Made by a program: the position numbers and the translations under genes
NCBI GenBank assembly: GCA_038229415.1
Contig: JBBROM010000002.1
Span: 1-64,000 of the forward strand
Direction of reading: 5' to 3'
Length of the DNA stretch: 64,000 nt
Source: JANXUR01 sp038229415
Lineage (GTDB): Bacteria > Acidobacteriota > Terriglobia > Terriglobales > Acidobacteriaceae
The notes under the pieces: model-generated
Seen by the model: the letters and a program-made list of their open reading frames with translations, nothing else
What the model was told of the DNA's origin: nothing
Database searches by the model: none
Shown here: positions 44,284-54,418 of the stretch, in pieces
How the letters are laid out: each line of letters opens with the position of its first letter
Position numbering within the stretch: the first letter of the stretch is position 1

Positions 44284-45099
44284 CTAGCGGTTCCAGCGCT
44301 TTACGAACAGCCAAGCGCCAATCGCGATCAGAATCAGGGGCCACAGTTGCCCAAAGTCGAAAGAGAACACTCCCAGGTTGTCCACAAAGAACAGGACGCC
44401 GAGGCCGATGAGAACAATCGCACCAATGGGAGCCTTGGAGCGGAAGTCCACTACCTGCGGCTGCGTGGGTGCGTTGACCGGCGTGTAGGCAGAGCCTGGC
44501 ACAGTCTGGTATCCCGGGTTCGACCCTGAAGCCTGCGGCGCATTCGCGGCGGGCGCAGTATAGCCGCCGGTCACGCCCATGGGATTCATGGTGCCCGTGC
44601 CAACCCCGGCACCAAAGATTCGATCCAGACCCAGCGGATCCGGTACAGGCAAGCCCGCGCTGATGGCCTTGGCGGAGTGATAGGCGTCGAAGATCATGAA
44701 GAAAACGAACGCCGCTATGGCGATCCCCGCGAACTCTCCTGCACCGTGGGCCGCCATGGTGATCAGCAGGGCGTAGACTCCGGCATAGATCAGTCCCTTG
44801 AGGAACTGGCCGTTGTACATGGCACCCACGCCGGGAATCAGCGAGAGAATCGCCGCCAGAACCGCGTTTGGGTTGCGGACATTCTTCAGGCCCAACCCTT
44901 GCTCCAGGATTACCTGTGAGGTCGGCTTGGGAGCTTGCGCCCCAGCTTGTGCGGTCACTGGGTCTTGTATCCGCGCGGCCAGGCACGGTTCGCAGTACAC
45001 CACTCCGTTGACGGTGCGCTGACAGGCAGCGCACAGGGCTTTGCCGCAGGTCCGGCAGTATGCCGTTGCGGGTTGATCGGTGTGAATGGCGCAGTTCAT
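44284..45099 (-). CDS. B-box zinc finger / LiaF-TM-like membrane protein
   Basis: 271 residues. The N-terminal ~45 form a B-box-type zinc finger (CAIHTDQPATAYCRTCGKAL, CAACQ, CEPC). The middle has a TM2-like pair of helices with PGVGAMYNGQFLKGLIYAG, then a Gly/Ala/Pro-rich spacer and a final LiaI/LiaF-like pair (IGAIVLIGLGVLFFVDNLG). Its start overlaps the anti-sigma stop (ATGA type), so the genes are coupled. Confidence 0.78.
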   Translation of the reverse strand: MNCAIHTDQPATAYCRTCGKALCAACQRTVNGVVYCEPCLAARIQDPVTAQAGAQAPKPTSQVILEQGLGLKNVRNPNAVLAAILSLIPGVGAMYNGQFLKGLIYAGVYALLITMAAHGAGEFAGIAIAAFVFFMIFDAYHSAKAISAGLPVPDPLGLDRIFGAGVGTGTMNPMGVTGGYTAPAANAPQASGSNPGYQTVPGSAYTPVNAPTQPQVVDFRSKAPIGAIVLIGLGVLFFVDNLGVFSFDFGQLWPLILIAIGAWLFVKRWNR

Positions 45100-45872
45100 G
45101 CCGTTCTCCTTGCTTCCCAGTTCAGGGTCGGACCAGCGCTCGGGCTGCGGTCAACCGCTAGCAGCACCTCGCTCTGGCCTTCACTTACATAGTTCTGTTG
45201 CTGTTCCGGCTTCGCCTTCTTGTCGGATTCATTCTTCTTCTGGTTGTCATCCTGCGGCTGACCCTGCTTCTGCGGAGCGTTCGGTTGCAACGCGGGTTCC
45301 GACGGCTGCAACGTCCGTCGCAGTTCCCGCACCCGAGATTCGACCTCATACACAAAGCGGATGTTGTCGTAGTAGCGCACCACCCGGCTCTGGGTCTCGT
45401 GATAGGTGCGATTGATCGCCGTAGGCCGCAGATCCACCTTTTGCAGATCGCTAACCTTGACTCCGGCGACGTTCATCGCCAGAGAAACCGAGAAGAAGGC
45501 CATGGCCATGGAAAGCCCAAAGCGCGGCTCCATTACTAAAGTAACCAGTGGTCGTGGGTTCAAACGCTGCTTCAACTTGAACCAGAATGACGCCCGTGGC
45601 TCCGTGACGGCCTGTTCACGAGTTCCGGCGAGGCCACTCGTGGCCACCAGAATGTTGTGGACCAGATGCTTGGGGGGCGCGATTTCCGTGAGCGAAGTGA
45701 GCCATTTACGGCCCGATTCGGCCTCGGCAAACAGCGGCCCGCAGGTGGCGCAGCTGCTGGAATGGACGCGAAAACGCGCCATGCGCTCGCCCGTCAGTAC
45801 GCCGTCGAGCGCGTCGGCCAGTAAGGCCTCGAACTCGCTGCACTGCATTGCGAATTTGTCTGGTGTTGTCAT
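45096..45872 (-). CDS. Zinc-finger anti-sigma factor
   Basis: 258 residues. The N-terminal ~60 carry the anti-sigma zinc motif with HSSSCATC (H-x3-C-x2-C). A single membrane helix lies at about 130-150 (LSMAMAFFSVSLAMNVAGV). The periplasmic part has a Gln/Lys/Asn-rich region ending in a short conserved tail. It should hold the ECF sigma factor inactive at the membrane. Its start overlaps the sigma-factor stop (four bases). Confidence 0.85.
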   Translation of the reverse strand: MTTPDKFAMQCSEFEALLADALDGVLTGERMARFRVHSSSCATCGPLFAEAESGRKWLTSLTEIAPPKHLVHNILVATSGLAGTREQAVTEPRASFWFKLKQRLNPRPLVTLVMEPRFGLSMAMAFFSVSLAMNVAGVKVSDLQKVDLRPTAINRTYHETQSRVVRYYDNIRFVYEVESRVRELRRTLQPSEPALQPNAPQKQGQPQDDNQKKNESDKKAKPEQQQNYVSEGQSEVLLAVDRSPSAGPTLNWEARRTA

Positions 45873-46474
45873 ATTCCATTCACCTGCCTATATGTACGTT
45901 GCAAAACCCGTCCTAGTTCCGCCCGGCCCCGGTTAATCCGGCTTTTTACCGTGCCTTCCGGCACTTTTAGTACTACTGCGATCTCGCGGTAGTCCAAATC
46001 CTGTAAATCCCGCAGAATCACCGCTTCCCGCAGGTCAGGCGACAGCTTTTGCAGGGCGGCGTGTACGGCAACCTTTACTTCCTGACTTTCCGCCTGCGAA
46101 TGGGCGTCCCGGCCCTTGTCGGCGATGCGGTCGGCCATGCGGGGGCCATCGTCTTCGCCCTCGGGCGTGGCGTCCATGGAATCGCTTAGTCGTTCGAGTT
46201 TGGTGCGGCGAAAATGATCCACCAGCAGGTTGCGGGTCATGGTGCTGACCCACGTCAGGAAGGCTCCCTTGGCTGGATCGTAGCTGTCGAGTGTGCGGTA
46301 CATCTTGATGAACACCTCTTGCGTAAGATCCTCGGCATCATTCGAGGTACCGGTAAACCGGTAGCAGAGGTTGAAGATTCGCCGATGGAAGCGCTGGACG
46401 ATGTCCTCCCAAGCGGCGGCATCGCCAGCCTGGCAGCGTCGAACCAGCATCAGAATGATCTGAACGTCTTCCAA
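45869..46474 (-). CDS. ECF sigma factor (RpoE-like)
   Basis: 201 residues. I chose the TTG start at 46474 because GGGGAG lies seven bases upstream; the ATG at 46450 is an alternative. Region 2 (RIFNLCYRFTGTSNDAEDLTQEVFIKMYR) and region 4 (DYREIAVVLKVPEGTVKSRINRGR) are clear, with an acidic linker between them. It heads a five-gene operon with its anti-sigma factor and three envelope proteins, suggesting a response to envelope stress. Confidence 0.92.
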   Translation of the reverse strand: MEDVQIILMLVRRCQAGDAAAWEDIVQRFHRRIFNLCYRFTGTSNDAEDLTQEVFIKMYRTLDSYDPAKGAFLTWVSTMTRNLLVDHFRRTKLERLSDSMDATPEGEDDGPRMADRIADKGRDAHSQAESQEVKVAVHAALQKLSPDLREAVILRDLQDLDYREIAVVLKVPEGTVKSRINRGRAELGRVLQRTYRQVNGI

Positions 46475-46547
46475 CCAGAATCTCCCCGGAATTCCTGGCT
46501 TGATGGCGGGTTCGTATTCGAGCCCGCCGATTCCAACCTCAATCTGC

Positions 46548-46575
46548 TGTACGCAGTTGAGGGCACAGGAGTTCC
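46548..46575 (-). promoter_or_regulatory. ECF-type autoregulatory promoter
   Basis: GGAACT, 16 bases, CGTACA on the minus strand matches the GGAAC / CGT pattern of ECF promoters. The short leader contains a hairpin (GGCGGG/CCCGCC, about 46513-46536). Autoregulation is usual for this class. Confidence 0.5.
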
Positions 46576-46793
46576 GCGATTTTTCGTTTTTACAAGTGGG
46601 GGCGATTCTAGCAGGTTGGTGCGTAAATTTTGGGGGATGGGCTGAAGTTGAGGTTGAATCTGAATGTTGTTAACGAAAGTTCGATAGGCGTGTCTGGAGT
46701 ACATCCGCTACTCCGGCATTCCTGCATGCGCTCACTTCACGCGTCCACGACCCGATCGCGCTTACTTCGTGCGTCCGTTGGGGACGCTTGTGA

Positions 46794-47069
46794 TCAGCCG
46801 ACCTTCGACTTCAGCTCTTCGATTGACGACTTGAGCTCGTCCACCGTGGACTTGAGTTCCGACAGTTGGTCTTTCATTTCGTCGAAGCCATCGAGCCGCT
46901 TGCTCATGGATTCAAGCTCGGTGCGGACGGCTTCCGGATCGGATTGATAAGATGCCGCTTTCATTTGGGCGTCCATCAATTGTTGTTGCAGTTGGGTGGC
47001 AGTCACGAAGGCTTGGTTGGCCAGGCCTTGGGCGTTTTCTACGGCGGACTGGAGTTCGTCAAGAGTCAT
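46794..47069 (-). CDS. Small coiled-coil protein
   Basis: 91 residues, nearly all helix, with regular heptads in the C-terminal half (DQLSELKSTVDELKSSIEEL). No signal peptide or enzymatic motif. Not recognised. It stands alone between the sigma operon and glgC. The ~320 bases between the sigma-factor start and this gene hold the ECF promoter and short repeats (CTTCACGCGTCC / CTTCGTGCGTCC). Confidence 0.65.
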   Translation of the reverse strand: MTLDELQSAVENAQGLANQAFVTATQLQQQLMDAQMKAASYQSDPEAVRTELESMSKRLDGFDEMKDQLSELKSTVDELKSSIEELKSKVG

Positions 47070-47241
47070 GGACGGTAGCTTAGCACGAAAACTGGCCTGA
47101 GCTTACGACAGGATATGTGAGGCCCTTTGTCTTGAAAGAATGGTGTGGAGTAGGCCCGGCATTTCCATGGGCACGCGCTTTACGCATAGCCACGTCCATG
47201 CCAGGTTTATCAACTATCCCTTCGGGACTCAAGACTCAACG

Positions 47242-48495
47242 CTACTCCGGTGAGAAAAACTCCTCCCGCACCGGCTCTTCAAACAGCGAGTAGTCGCGCG
47301 ACACCACGGTGATACCGCTCTCGGTTACAAAGTAGCGCTGGCGGTCGGCCTCCAAATCGTAGCCGATTACCGTGCCTTCCGGCACGTGCGCATCGCGGTC
47401 AATAATCGCCCGCCGGATGCGGCAATGGCGGCCGATATTGGCGTGTGTAAACAGGATGCTGTCCGTGATCTCGGAGAACGAGTTGATGCGCACATCAGGC
47501 GAAAGCACGCTGCGCCGCACCACGCCGCCCGAGATAATGCAGCCGTTGGGCACGATGGAATCTGTTGCCGCACCCATGCGGCCCGGTTCGTTGTGCACGA
47601 ACTTGGCGGGCGGATACTGCCGCTGATAGGTCCGGATCGGCCAGTCCCGGTCATACAGGTTGAACTCGGGATTTACTGCGGTCAGGTCGAGGTTGGAGTC
47701 ATAGAATGCATCGAGCGTTCCTACGTCGCGCCAATACTGTGCTTCCTTCTTGTTTTCGTCGAGGAAATTGTAGGCATAGACCTTGTAGTCATCCACCATG
47801 CGGGGCAGGATGTCTTTGCCAAAGTCATGACTGGAGGTAGGGTCTTCGGAATCTTTGAGCAGCGCCGGAATCAGCACGTCGGTGTTGAAGACGTAGATGC
47901 CCATGGAAGCCGAAACCTTGGTCGGATCGAACGCCGACCGTAACTCCGTAGATTTGGGCTTTTCTTCAAAGCCGGTGATGCGGTGATTTGAATCCATATC
48001 TACTACGCCAAAGCGAGGGGCTTCGTCGGGCGGAATCAGGATGGTGCCGATGGTGACGTCGGCGCCAGCATCGGCATGCTGCTTCACCATCTTTTCGTAG
48101 TTCATCTTGTAGATGTGGTCGCCGGAGAGGATGAGCACGTGCTTGGGCCGTTCCGAGCCGATCGAGTAGATGTTCTGATAGACGGCATCGGCCGTGCCCT
48201 GGTACCAGTGCTCACTCACCCGCTTCATCGGCGGCAGCACTTCTATAAACTCGCCCATCTCGCGGGCGAGAATCGTCCAGCCTTCGCGGATATGGCGGTT
48301 CAGCGACAGCGCCTTGTATTGGGTGAGGATGTAGACTCGCCGCACATTGGAGTTCACGCAGTTGCTCAGCGTAACGTCCACGATGCGATAGATGCCGCCA
48401 AAGGTGACGGCGGGTTTGGCGCGATCGCGCGTAAGGGGATATAGGCGCTCTCCGGCGCCTCCGGCCATCACTACCGCTAGCGTGTCCTTCATCAT
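47242..48495 (-). CDS. glgC: Glucose-1-phosphate adenylyltransferase
   Basis: 417 residues. It makes ADP-glucose for glycogen synthesis. The N-terminal signature AGGAGERLYPLTRDRAKPAV, the substrate loop (GFEEKPKS), WRDVGTLDAFYDSNLDL and the C-terminal beta-helix (repeated I-x-x-x-x hexads with GRHCRIRRAIID) are present. Standard length. No other glycogen genes are adjacent, so it is probably transcribed alone. Confidence 0.95.
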   Translation of the reverse strand: MMKDTLAVVMAGGAGERLYPLTRDRAKPAVTFGGIYRIVDVTLSNCVNSNVRRVYILTQYKALSLNRHIREGWTILAREMGEFIEVLPPMKRVSEHWYQGTADAVYQNIYSIGSERPKHVLILSGDHIYKMNYEKMVKQHADAGADVTIGTILIPPDEAPRFGVVDMDSNHRITGFEEKPKSTELRSAFDPTKVSASMGIYVFNTDVLIPALLKDSEDPTSSHDFGKDILPRMVDDYKVYAYNFLDENKKEAQYWRDVGTLDAFYDSNLDLTAVNPEFNLYDRDWPIRTYQRQYPPAKFVHNEPGRMGAATDSIVPNGCIISGGVVRRSVLSPDVRINSFSEITDSILFTHANIGRHCRIRRAIIDRDAHVPEGTVIGYDLEADRQRYFVTESGITVVSRDYSLFEEPVREEFFSPE

Positions 48496-48742
48496 GCGAC
48501 TACGTCTCTCTTCCCTGGTTTAGGCGCTTTGCAACTTGCAGGACGGATATGTTTCCGTTCCCGCGCTGGCTTTGGACGCCGCAATACTAGCACAAGGCGC
48601 TAGGGGCGTGTCACTTTTGTCATGTCAATCTAGCGGTTCGTTACTCGATTGATCGCGGAATTGTCATATCCTGTAGCGGAAGGGACAATCGCCCGTGCTG
48701 GCACAGCCAGACAGGGGGTCTACGTCCCGGCAGGAGGGTCTC

Positions 48743-50410
48743 TTGCGGAAAATCTGGCTGGTTGCCATGCTCGGCGCTTTGGTTTCCACTGTTGCAGCTG
48801 CCGATCATGCGGACCGCATTTTTGTGGATGGCAAGGTTTGGACGGCGGTGGATGGCCGTCCGACCGAGCAGGCGTTCGCCGTGCGTGGTGACCGCATCAT
48901 GGCGGTTGGTAGCAATGCCGAGATGCGGGCGCTTATCGGGCCCATCACTTCGGTGGTGAACCTGCATGGCAAGCTGGTGGTGCCCGGCTTTAACGACGCC
49001 CATTGGCACTTCCAGGCAGCTGAGCGCGCCGATTTGGCGGACGTTGCTGACGTCACGGAGTTGCAGGCCAGGCTGCTCACCTTCGCCGACACGCATCCCA
49101 AGGCCACGTGGATTCTCGGCAACGGCTGGGGCTATGCCGCCTTTCCTAACCGCATTCCGCATCGCAAGTATCTGGATTCTATTTTCCCCGACCGCCCGGT
49201 TGTGATCTGGGAACGCGACGGCCATATGTGCCTCGCCAACAGTCAGGCACTCCTGCTCGCTGGCATCACTCAAGCCACCAAGGATCCGCCTTACGGACGC
49301 CTGGAGCGCGAAGCCAATGGCGAGCTTACCGGTGAGCTGAAAGAAGCAGCGGTGGAACTGGTCGCCGCGCATATTCCTGAGCCCACCAGCGACGAGCGTT
49401 ACCAGGCTCTACGCCACACCCTTGAGCAAGCCGCATCCTACGGCTTGACCTCTTTGCAGAGCGCCACCGGCGGCCTGGGCGACGATATGCCAGCCTTGGA
49501 GCGGGTGCTGGCCGAGGGCAACTTGAAGACGCGCTGGTATCAGGCGGTGCCGCTCAAGAAGTCTGCAACTTCCGACGATCTACACGAGTTTGTGGCTTTG
49601 AAGGATCGCTATCGTGGCCCTCTGCTGAAATTCGGCTCGGCCAAGGGTTTTGTAGACGGCACCGTGGATGCCAAGACCGCCGTGATGTTCGAGCCCTACG
49701 TGGGCGGCGGTAATGGCATCGCCAACTGGACGCAGGAAGAGTTGAACCAATCCGTTGCGGCCTACGACCGCGTGGGCTTGCAGATCATGCTGCATGCGAT
49801 TGGCGATAAGGCGATCCACATGTCGCTCGACGCGTATGAAAATGCCGCCCGGGTGAACGGTGTGCAGGTACGGCGTCCCCGCATTGAACATGTGGAAGTG
49901 CCGCTGCTTGCCGACCTGCCGCGTTTCAAGAATCTGGGCGTGATTGCTTCGACCCAGCCGCTGTTCGCCAACCCGGATGACACCACGCTGAACAACTTCG
50001 CCATACTGCTGGGGCCGGAGCGCGCTTCCTATGCCGACTCTTTCAAAATTTTTGACGACGCTGGCATTGTGCAGGTCTTCGGCAGCGACCATCCCGTATT
50101 TTCCATGGAAGTGCTGAAGAGCATTTATTGCGCGGTGACGCGCATGACGCCACAGGGAACTCCACCGGGAGGGTGGTATCCGGCTGGACGCATCAGCGTA
50201 GAGGCGGCACTGAAGCACTTTACTCGCGACGCAGCTTATGCCAGCTTTGACGACGACGTGAAAGGCACGATCACCCCCGGCAAGCTTGCGGACTTTGTAG
50301 TGCTGTCGGACGACATTCTGACCGTGCCGCCGGAGAAGATTCTGCAAACCAAGGTGCTGATGACCGTGATGGGCGGGCAGGCCACGTATCGCGCTAGTGA
50401 GTTCGAATAG
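48743..50410 (+). CDS. Exported amidohydrolase (YtcJ-like)
   Basis: 555 residues from a TTG at 48743 with AGGAGGG just upstream; the longer reading from 48695 lacks a ribosome site. A signal peptide (LRKIWLVAMLGALVSTVAAA) leads into the amidohydrolase-3 fold: VVPGFNDAHWHF (the metal HxH is here D-A-H-W-H), FVDGTVDAKTAVM, MLHAIGDKAIHMSLDAYE, RIEHVEV and the Asp in GSDHPVFSME. The substrate is unknown; family members hydrolyse amides, imides or related bonds. Periplasmic location is inferred. Confidence 0.85.
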   Translation: MRKIWLVAMLGALVSTVAAADHADRIFVDGKVWTAVDGRPTEQAFAVRGDRIMAVGSNAEMRALIGPITSVVNLHGKLVVPGFNDAHWHFQAAERADLADVADVTELQARLLTFADTHPKATWILGNGWGYAAFPNRIPHRKYLDSIFPDRPVVIWERDGHMCLANSQALLLAGITQATKDPPYGRLEREANGELTGELKEAAVELVAAHIPEPTSDERYQALRHTLEQAASYGLTSLQSATGGLGDDMPALERVLAEGNLKTRWYQAVPLKKSATSDDLHEFVALKDRYRGPLLKFGSAKGFVDGTVDAKTAVMFEPYVGGGNGIANWTQEELNQSVAAYDRVGLQIMLHAIGDKAIHMSLDAYENAARVNGVQVRRPRIEHVEVPLLADLPRFKNLGVIASTQPLFANPDDTTLNNFAILLGPERASYADSFKIFDDAGIVQVFGSDHPVFSMEVLKSIYCAVTRMTPQGTPPGGWYPAGRISVEAALKHFTRDAAYASFDDDVKGTITPGKLADFVVLSDDILTVPPEKILQTKVLMTVMGGQATYRASEFE

Positions 50411-50470
50411 CCGCTGACGCTAGCACAAACGTGCGCCAGCCTGTTCCGCTCGGACTGATAAACTCGAATC

Positions 50471-50815
50471 GTGCCCCCAGTCTCTACAGTCCGCAAAGCT
50501 AGCCTCGCCGCCCGCATCGCTTCGCGCATGGCTGGAGACAGCCTCAACCGCAATCCGTGGTGGCGAGGCGCAATCGCAGGAGGCAAGTCCTTCGCCGGAA
50601 CTCTGGGCCGCATCTTCCATATGCTGTTTCTGGAAGTCACTGGCCTGTTCTTCGTACTGCTGGCGTTCATCTTCGGGCACTACGTGATGAGCGAATACGC
50701 CAAGCGCGTCGCGGGACATGGCGACCCCGTGCGCTTCTGGCTGGCCGTGGGTATGAGCGCGTTGTTCGTGTGGTATGCCGCCACGTCGTTCATGAAGGCG
50801 CGAAGAAAACGATAG
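50471..50815 (+). CDS. Small membrane protein of unknown function
   Basis: 114 residues. Two membrane helices (FHMLFLEVTGLFFVLLAFIF; FWLAVGMSALFVWYAATSF) follow a basic, Arg-rich N-terminal helix; the C-terminus is KARRKR. Not recognised. It lies 81 bases upstream of the mutase gene on the same strand. The start could instead be one of several internal codons, but the present one has the longest coherent reading. Confidence 0.6.
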   Translation: MPPVSTVRKASLAARIASRMAGDSLNRNPWWRGAIAGGKSFAGTLGRIFHMLFLEVTGLFFVLLAFIFGHYVMSEYAKRVAGHGDPVRFWLAVGMSALFVWYAATSFMKARRKR

Positions 50816-50895
50816 GCTGGCCATTTCGCCGCAGTCGGGCTTGCCGGCGCGATACACTGCTGAGTTACCAATCTGATTTCGCCCGGCGGCATTCC

Positions 50896-52548
<1,653 letters not shown>

Positions 52549-52637
52549 GAGTCCCCCAGGGGACGAAAGGTGAAAGCCCGGCACGTAAGTGCCGGGAAGG
52601 GGCCGGCCACGAATTTGAGTCCCGTAGGGACGGCACG
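52549..52637. repeat. Two-hairpin palindromic repeat
   Basis: Hairpin GTCCCCCAGGGGAC, then CCCGGCAC-GTAA-GTGCCGGG (52577-52596), then, after 20 bases, GAGTCCCGTAGGGACGGCAC (52617-52636). The same order of hairpins, with changed but compensated stems, is seen at 12029, 15966, 35562 and (inverted) at 54162-54221. It fills the gap after the mutase gene. Confidence 0.85.
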
Positions 52638-52692
52638 CTCTTACCAAGGCGCGCATTTGTTACACTTACCCGTCAATCCGTGAGGTCTGACC

Positions 52693-53607
52693 GTGAAACT
52701 CAAAACTATCTTGTTTCTGCTGGCAGTCTTTTGCTTCTGCGCGTCGGGCTGGGCCCAAGCGCCGGACGCGGCCCAAGGGACGCTTCTCATCTCTACCGAC
52801 GCGGACTGTTCCCTCTCCATAGACGGAGGCGATCCCATCCAGGTTAGTAAGGATGCACTATCCAAGGTTCCCATCGGCCCCGGCGACCACATTCTGCAAG
52901 CAACCAGCAAGGCCACCTCCGATGTTAGCTGGAAGCACGTCGTAACGGTTGTTGCTGGGCAACAGAAGGCTGTGTTAATTGAATTGAAACCTGCCATCGC
53001 AGCACAGAGGGACGACACGGATGGTCACGGGCACAATGTTTCCGACGATGATTACCAATGCTTAGACAGCAAACCAGGCGATTGCGCTGAACACGAATTG
53101 AGTAATTCGCGTTATCAAATACGCTTTTGGGAAGAAACGCGCGGTAATTTCAAGACGTTTAAAGACGCTCAGCATTTGAGATCCAAAATTTTGTACCTGA
53201 CACCTGAGCCCAGTTGGAATTCGACGCAAACCGATAAAGCTCGTTTCTATAATTTCCTGATCTCGGTAGCTGATTGCATGGATGCAGAATTGCATATCAG
53301 ACCGACGAGACTTACCCGGAAAAAGACGCTGTTTACACAGGAAAACGTCTTGCTGACATACAAGGGCCTTGTAGGTAATGACAGCGCGTTGAAAAACGTT
53401 GAGCACTTTCTGGAGTGGTATTCAAAGGGCCTACGAGCAACTGCGTCAGACAAGACCGATGTGGATGTTGACGCTTTCCTTCGACGCGCAATGTTCGACG
53501 GCTTCAAGTCGGGCAAGAATGGTCAATCGAAGACCGATTCTATAATTAATGCCGACGTTGAGGAGACTCTTACGAGCGCCTATTTGTTCGGGGTATCCGC
53601 GCGCTAG
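52693..53607 (+). CDS. Secreted protein of unknown function, PEGA-like N-terminus
   Basis: 304 residues. Signal peptide 1-21 (ending GWAQA). Residues 28-95 resemble a PEGA-type beta domain (GTLLISTDADCSLSIDGGDP; VPIGPGDHILQA). The rest is a mixed region not recognised, with an acidic His/Asp patch (DDTDGHGHNVSDDD). Codon use and lower GC in the second half differ from neighbours and hint at a recent arrival. It lies next to the transposase unit. Confidence 0.65.
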   Translation: MKLKTILFLLAVFCFCASGWAQAPDAAQGTLLISTDADCSLSIDGGDPIQVSKDALSKVPIGPGDHILQATSKATSDVSWKHVVTVVAGQQKAVLIELKPAIAAQRDDTDGHGHNVSDDDYQCLDSKPGDCAEHELSNSRYQIRFWEETRGNFKTFKDAQHLRSKILYLTPEPSWNSTQTDKARFYNFLISVADCMDAELHIRPTRLTRKKTLFTQENVLLTYKGLVGNDSALKNVEHFLEWYSKGLRATASDKTDVDVDAFLRRAMFDGFKSGKNGQSKTDSIINADVEETLTSAYLFGVSAR

Positions 53608-53638
53608 TCCCGGCTGGGGCGGAACGCGGGCGACGGTT

Positions 53639-54184
53639 CCGAGTCCCGTAGGGACGCCACGCTTCACCCGAACACATGTTCCTCTTCAAACCCCACGCCT
53701 GATTTTCGCAACATCGCCACAAACTCGTCGTCAAACGTGCGCTTGGCATGATGTTCGGCTTGATGCTCGATGTAATGCCGCACGGCCGCCTCGTTCGAGG
53801 CGCTGACGCTGAACGCACCATATCCTTCTTGCCATTTCATCTCCGCGCCCTGTTCGCGCATCCATCGCGAGGAATTTGCTTTGAGCTTTTGCACCGTCGC
53901 CGCCACGGTTGCGGTTGCGGGGAGAACGAGAAGCAGGTGAACGTGATTGGATGTGCCTCCTGCGGTGAGAATTGGCACGCCGAGGTTTTTGCCGATGCCC
54001 TGTAGGTATCTCCAGAGACGAGGTTGCAGTTCCACGGGGATCGCGTCACGGCGATCTTTGGTGCTGAAGACGATGTGAATGAGGATGTTGGGGTAGGTGT
54101 GCGCCATTCCCGTATTGTGGGCGCGGCGACGACGCGATGATGTGTCGGCGGTCACAAAACCCGTGGCGTCCCTACGGGACTCGG
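53639..54184. mobile_element. REP-type transposase unit with 23-bp inverted ends
   Basis: The left end CCGAGTCCCGTAGGGACGCC (plus ACG) and the right end are exact reverse complements over 23 bases and enclose one IS200-like transposase gene. Each end itself contains the palindrome GTCCCGTAGGGAC, the second hairpin of the dispersed two-hairpin repeats. Length 546 bases. It is consistent with a REP-associated transposase (RAYT) system in which dispersed hairpins are non-autonomous relatives. Confidence 0.75.
53664..54107 (-). CDS. IS200-like / REP-associated tyrosine transposase
   Basis: 147 residues from the ATG at 54107 (MAHTYPNILIHIVFSTKDRR); the longer frame lacks homology. It is a Y1 single-strand transposase: the HUH motif is HVH in NHVHLLLVLP at about 64-73 and the catalytic Tyr is in RHYIEHQAEHH near 122. 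Length and motifs fit the RAYT/IS200 group. Enzymes of this class cut and join hairpin-bearing single-stranded DNA. It lies between inverted copies of a genome repeat. Confidence 0.9.
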   Translation of the reverse strand: MAHTYPNILIHIVFSTKDRRDAIPVELQPRLWRYLQGIGKNLGVPILTAGGTSNHVHLLLVLPATATVAATVQKLKANSSRWMREQGAEMKWQEGYGAFSVSASNEAAVRHYIEHQAEHHAKRTFDDEFVAMLRKSGVGFEEEHVFG

Positions 54185-54201
54185 GATCGCGGTGGCGTTT
54201 A

Positions 54202-54414
54202 CCCGGCACTTACGTGCCGGGCTTTCGCCTTGCGTTCCTGCGGAACTCCTTCTGTTTGTACCACTCCCGGCATTCCGCAAACACGCGTCCATGTCGGGCC
54301 TAATTCAGGCGCTCCTGCGGAACTTGTGCGGAGATTCGCCTTCCGAAAGGAAGCCGCGGACGCTGCCTTGCCGCCCGCGTCCATGCCGGGCTTGCATCGG
54401 TGCGTCTCTTTCAG
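54202..54414. repeat. Palindromic and decayed repeats right of the transposase unit
   Basis: CCCGGCAC-TTAC-GTGCCGGG (54202-54221) is the inverted partner of the 52577 hairpin. Beyond it are paired short repeats: CTGCGGAACTCC / CTGCGGAACTTG, and CGCGTCCATGTCGGGC / CGCGTCCATGCCGGGC. No gene is seen between the transposase and proS. Confidence 0.65.
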
Positions 54415-54418
54415 GACG

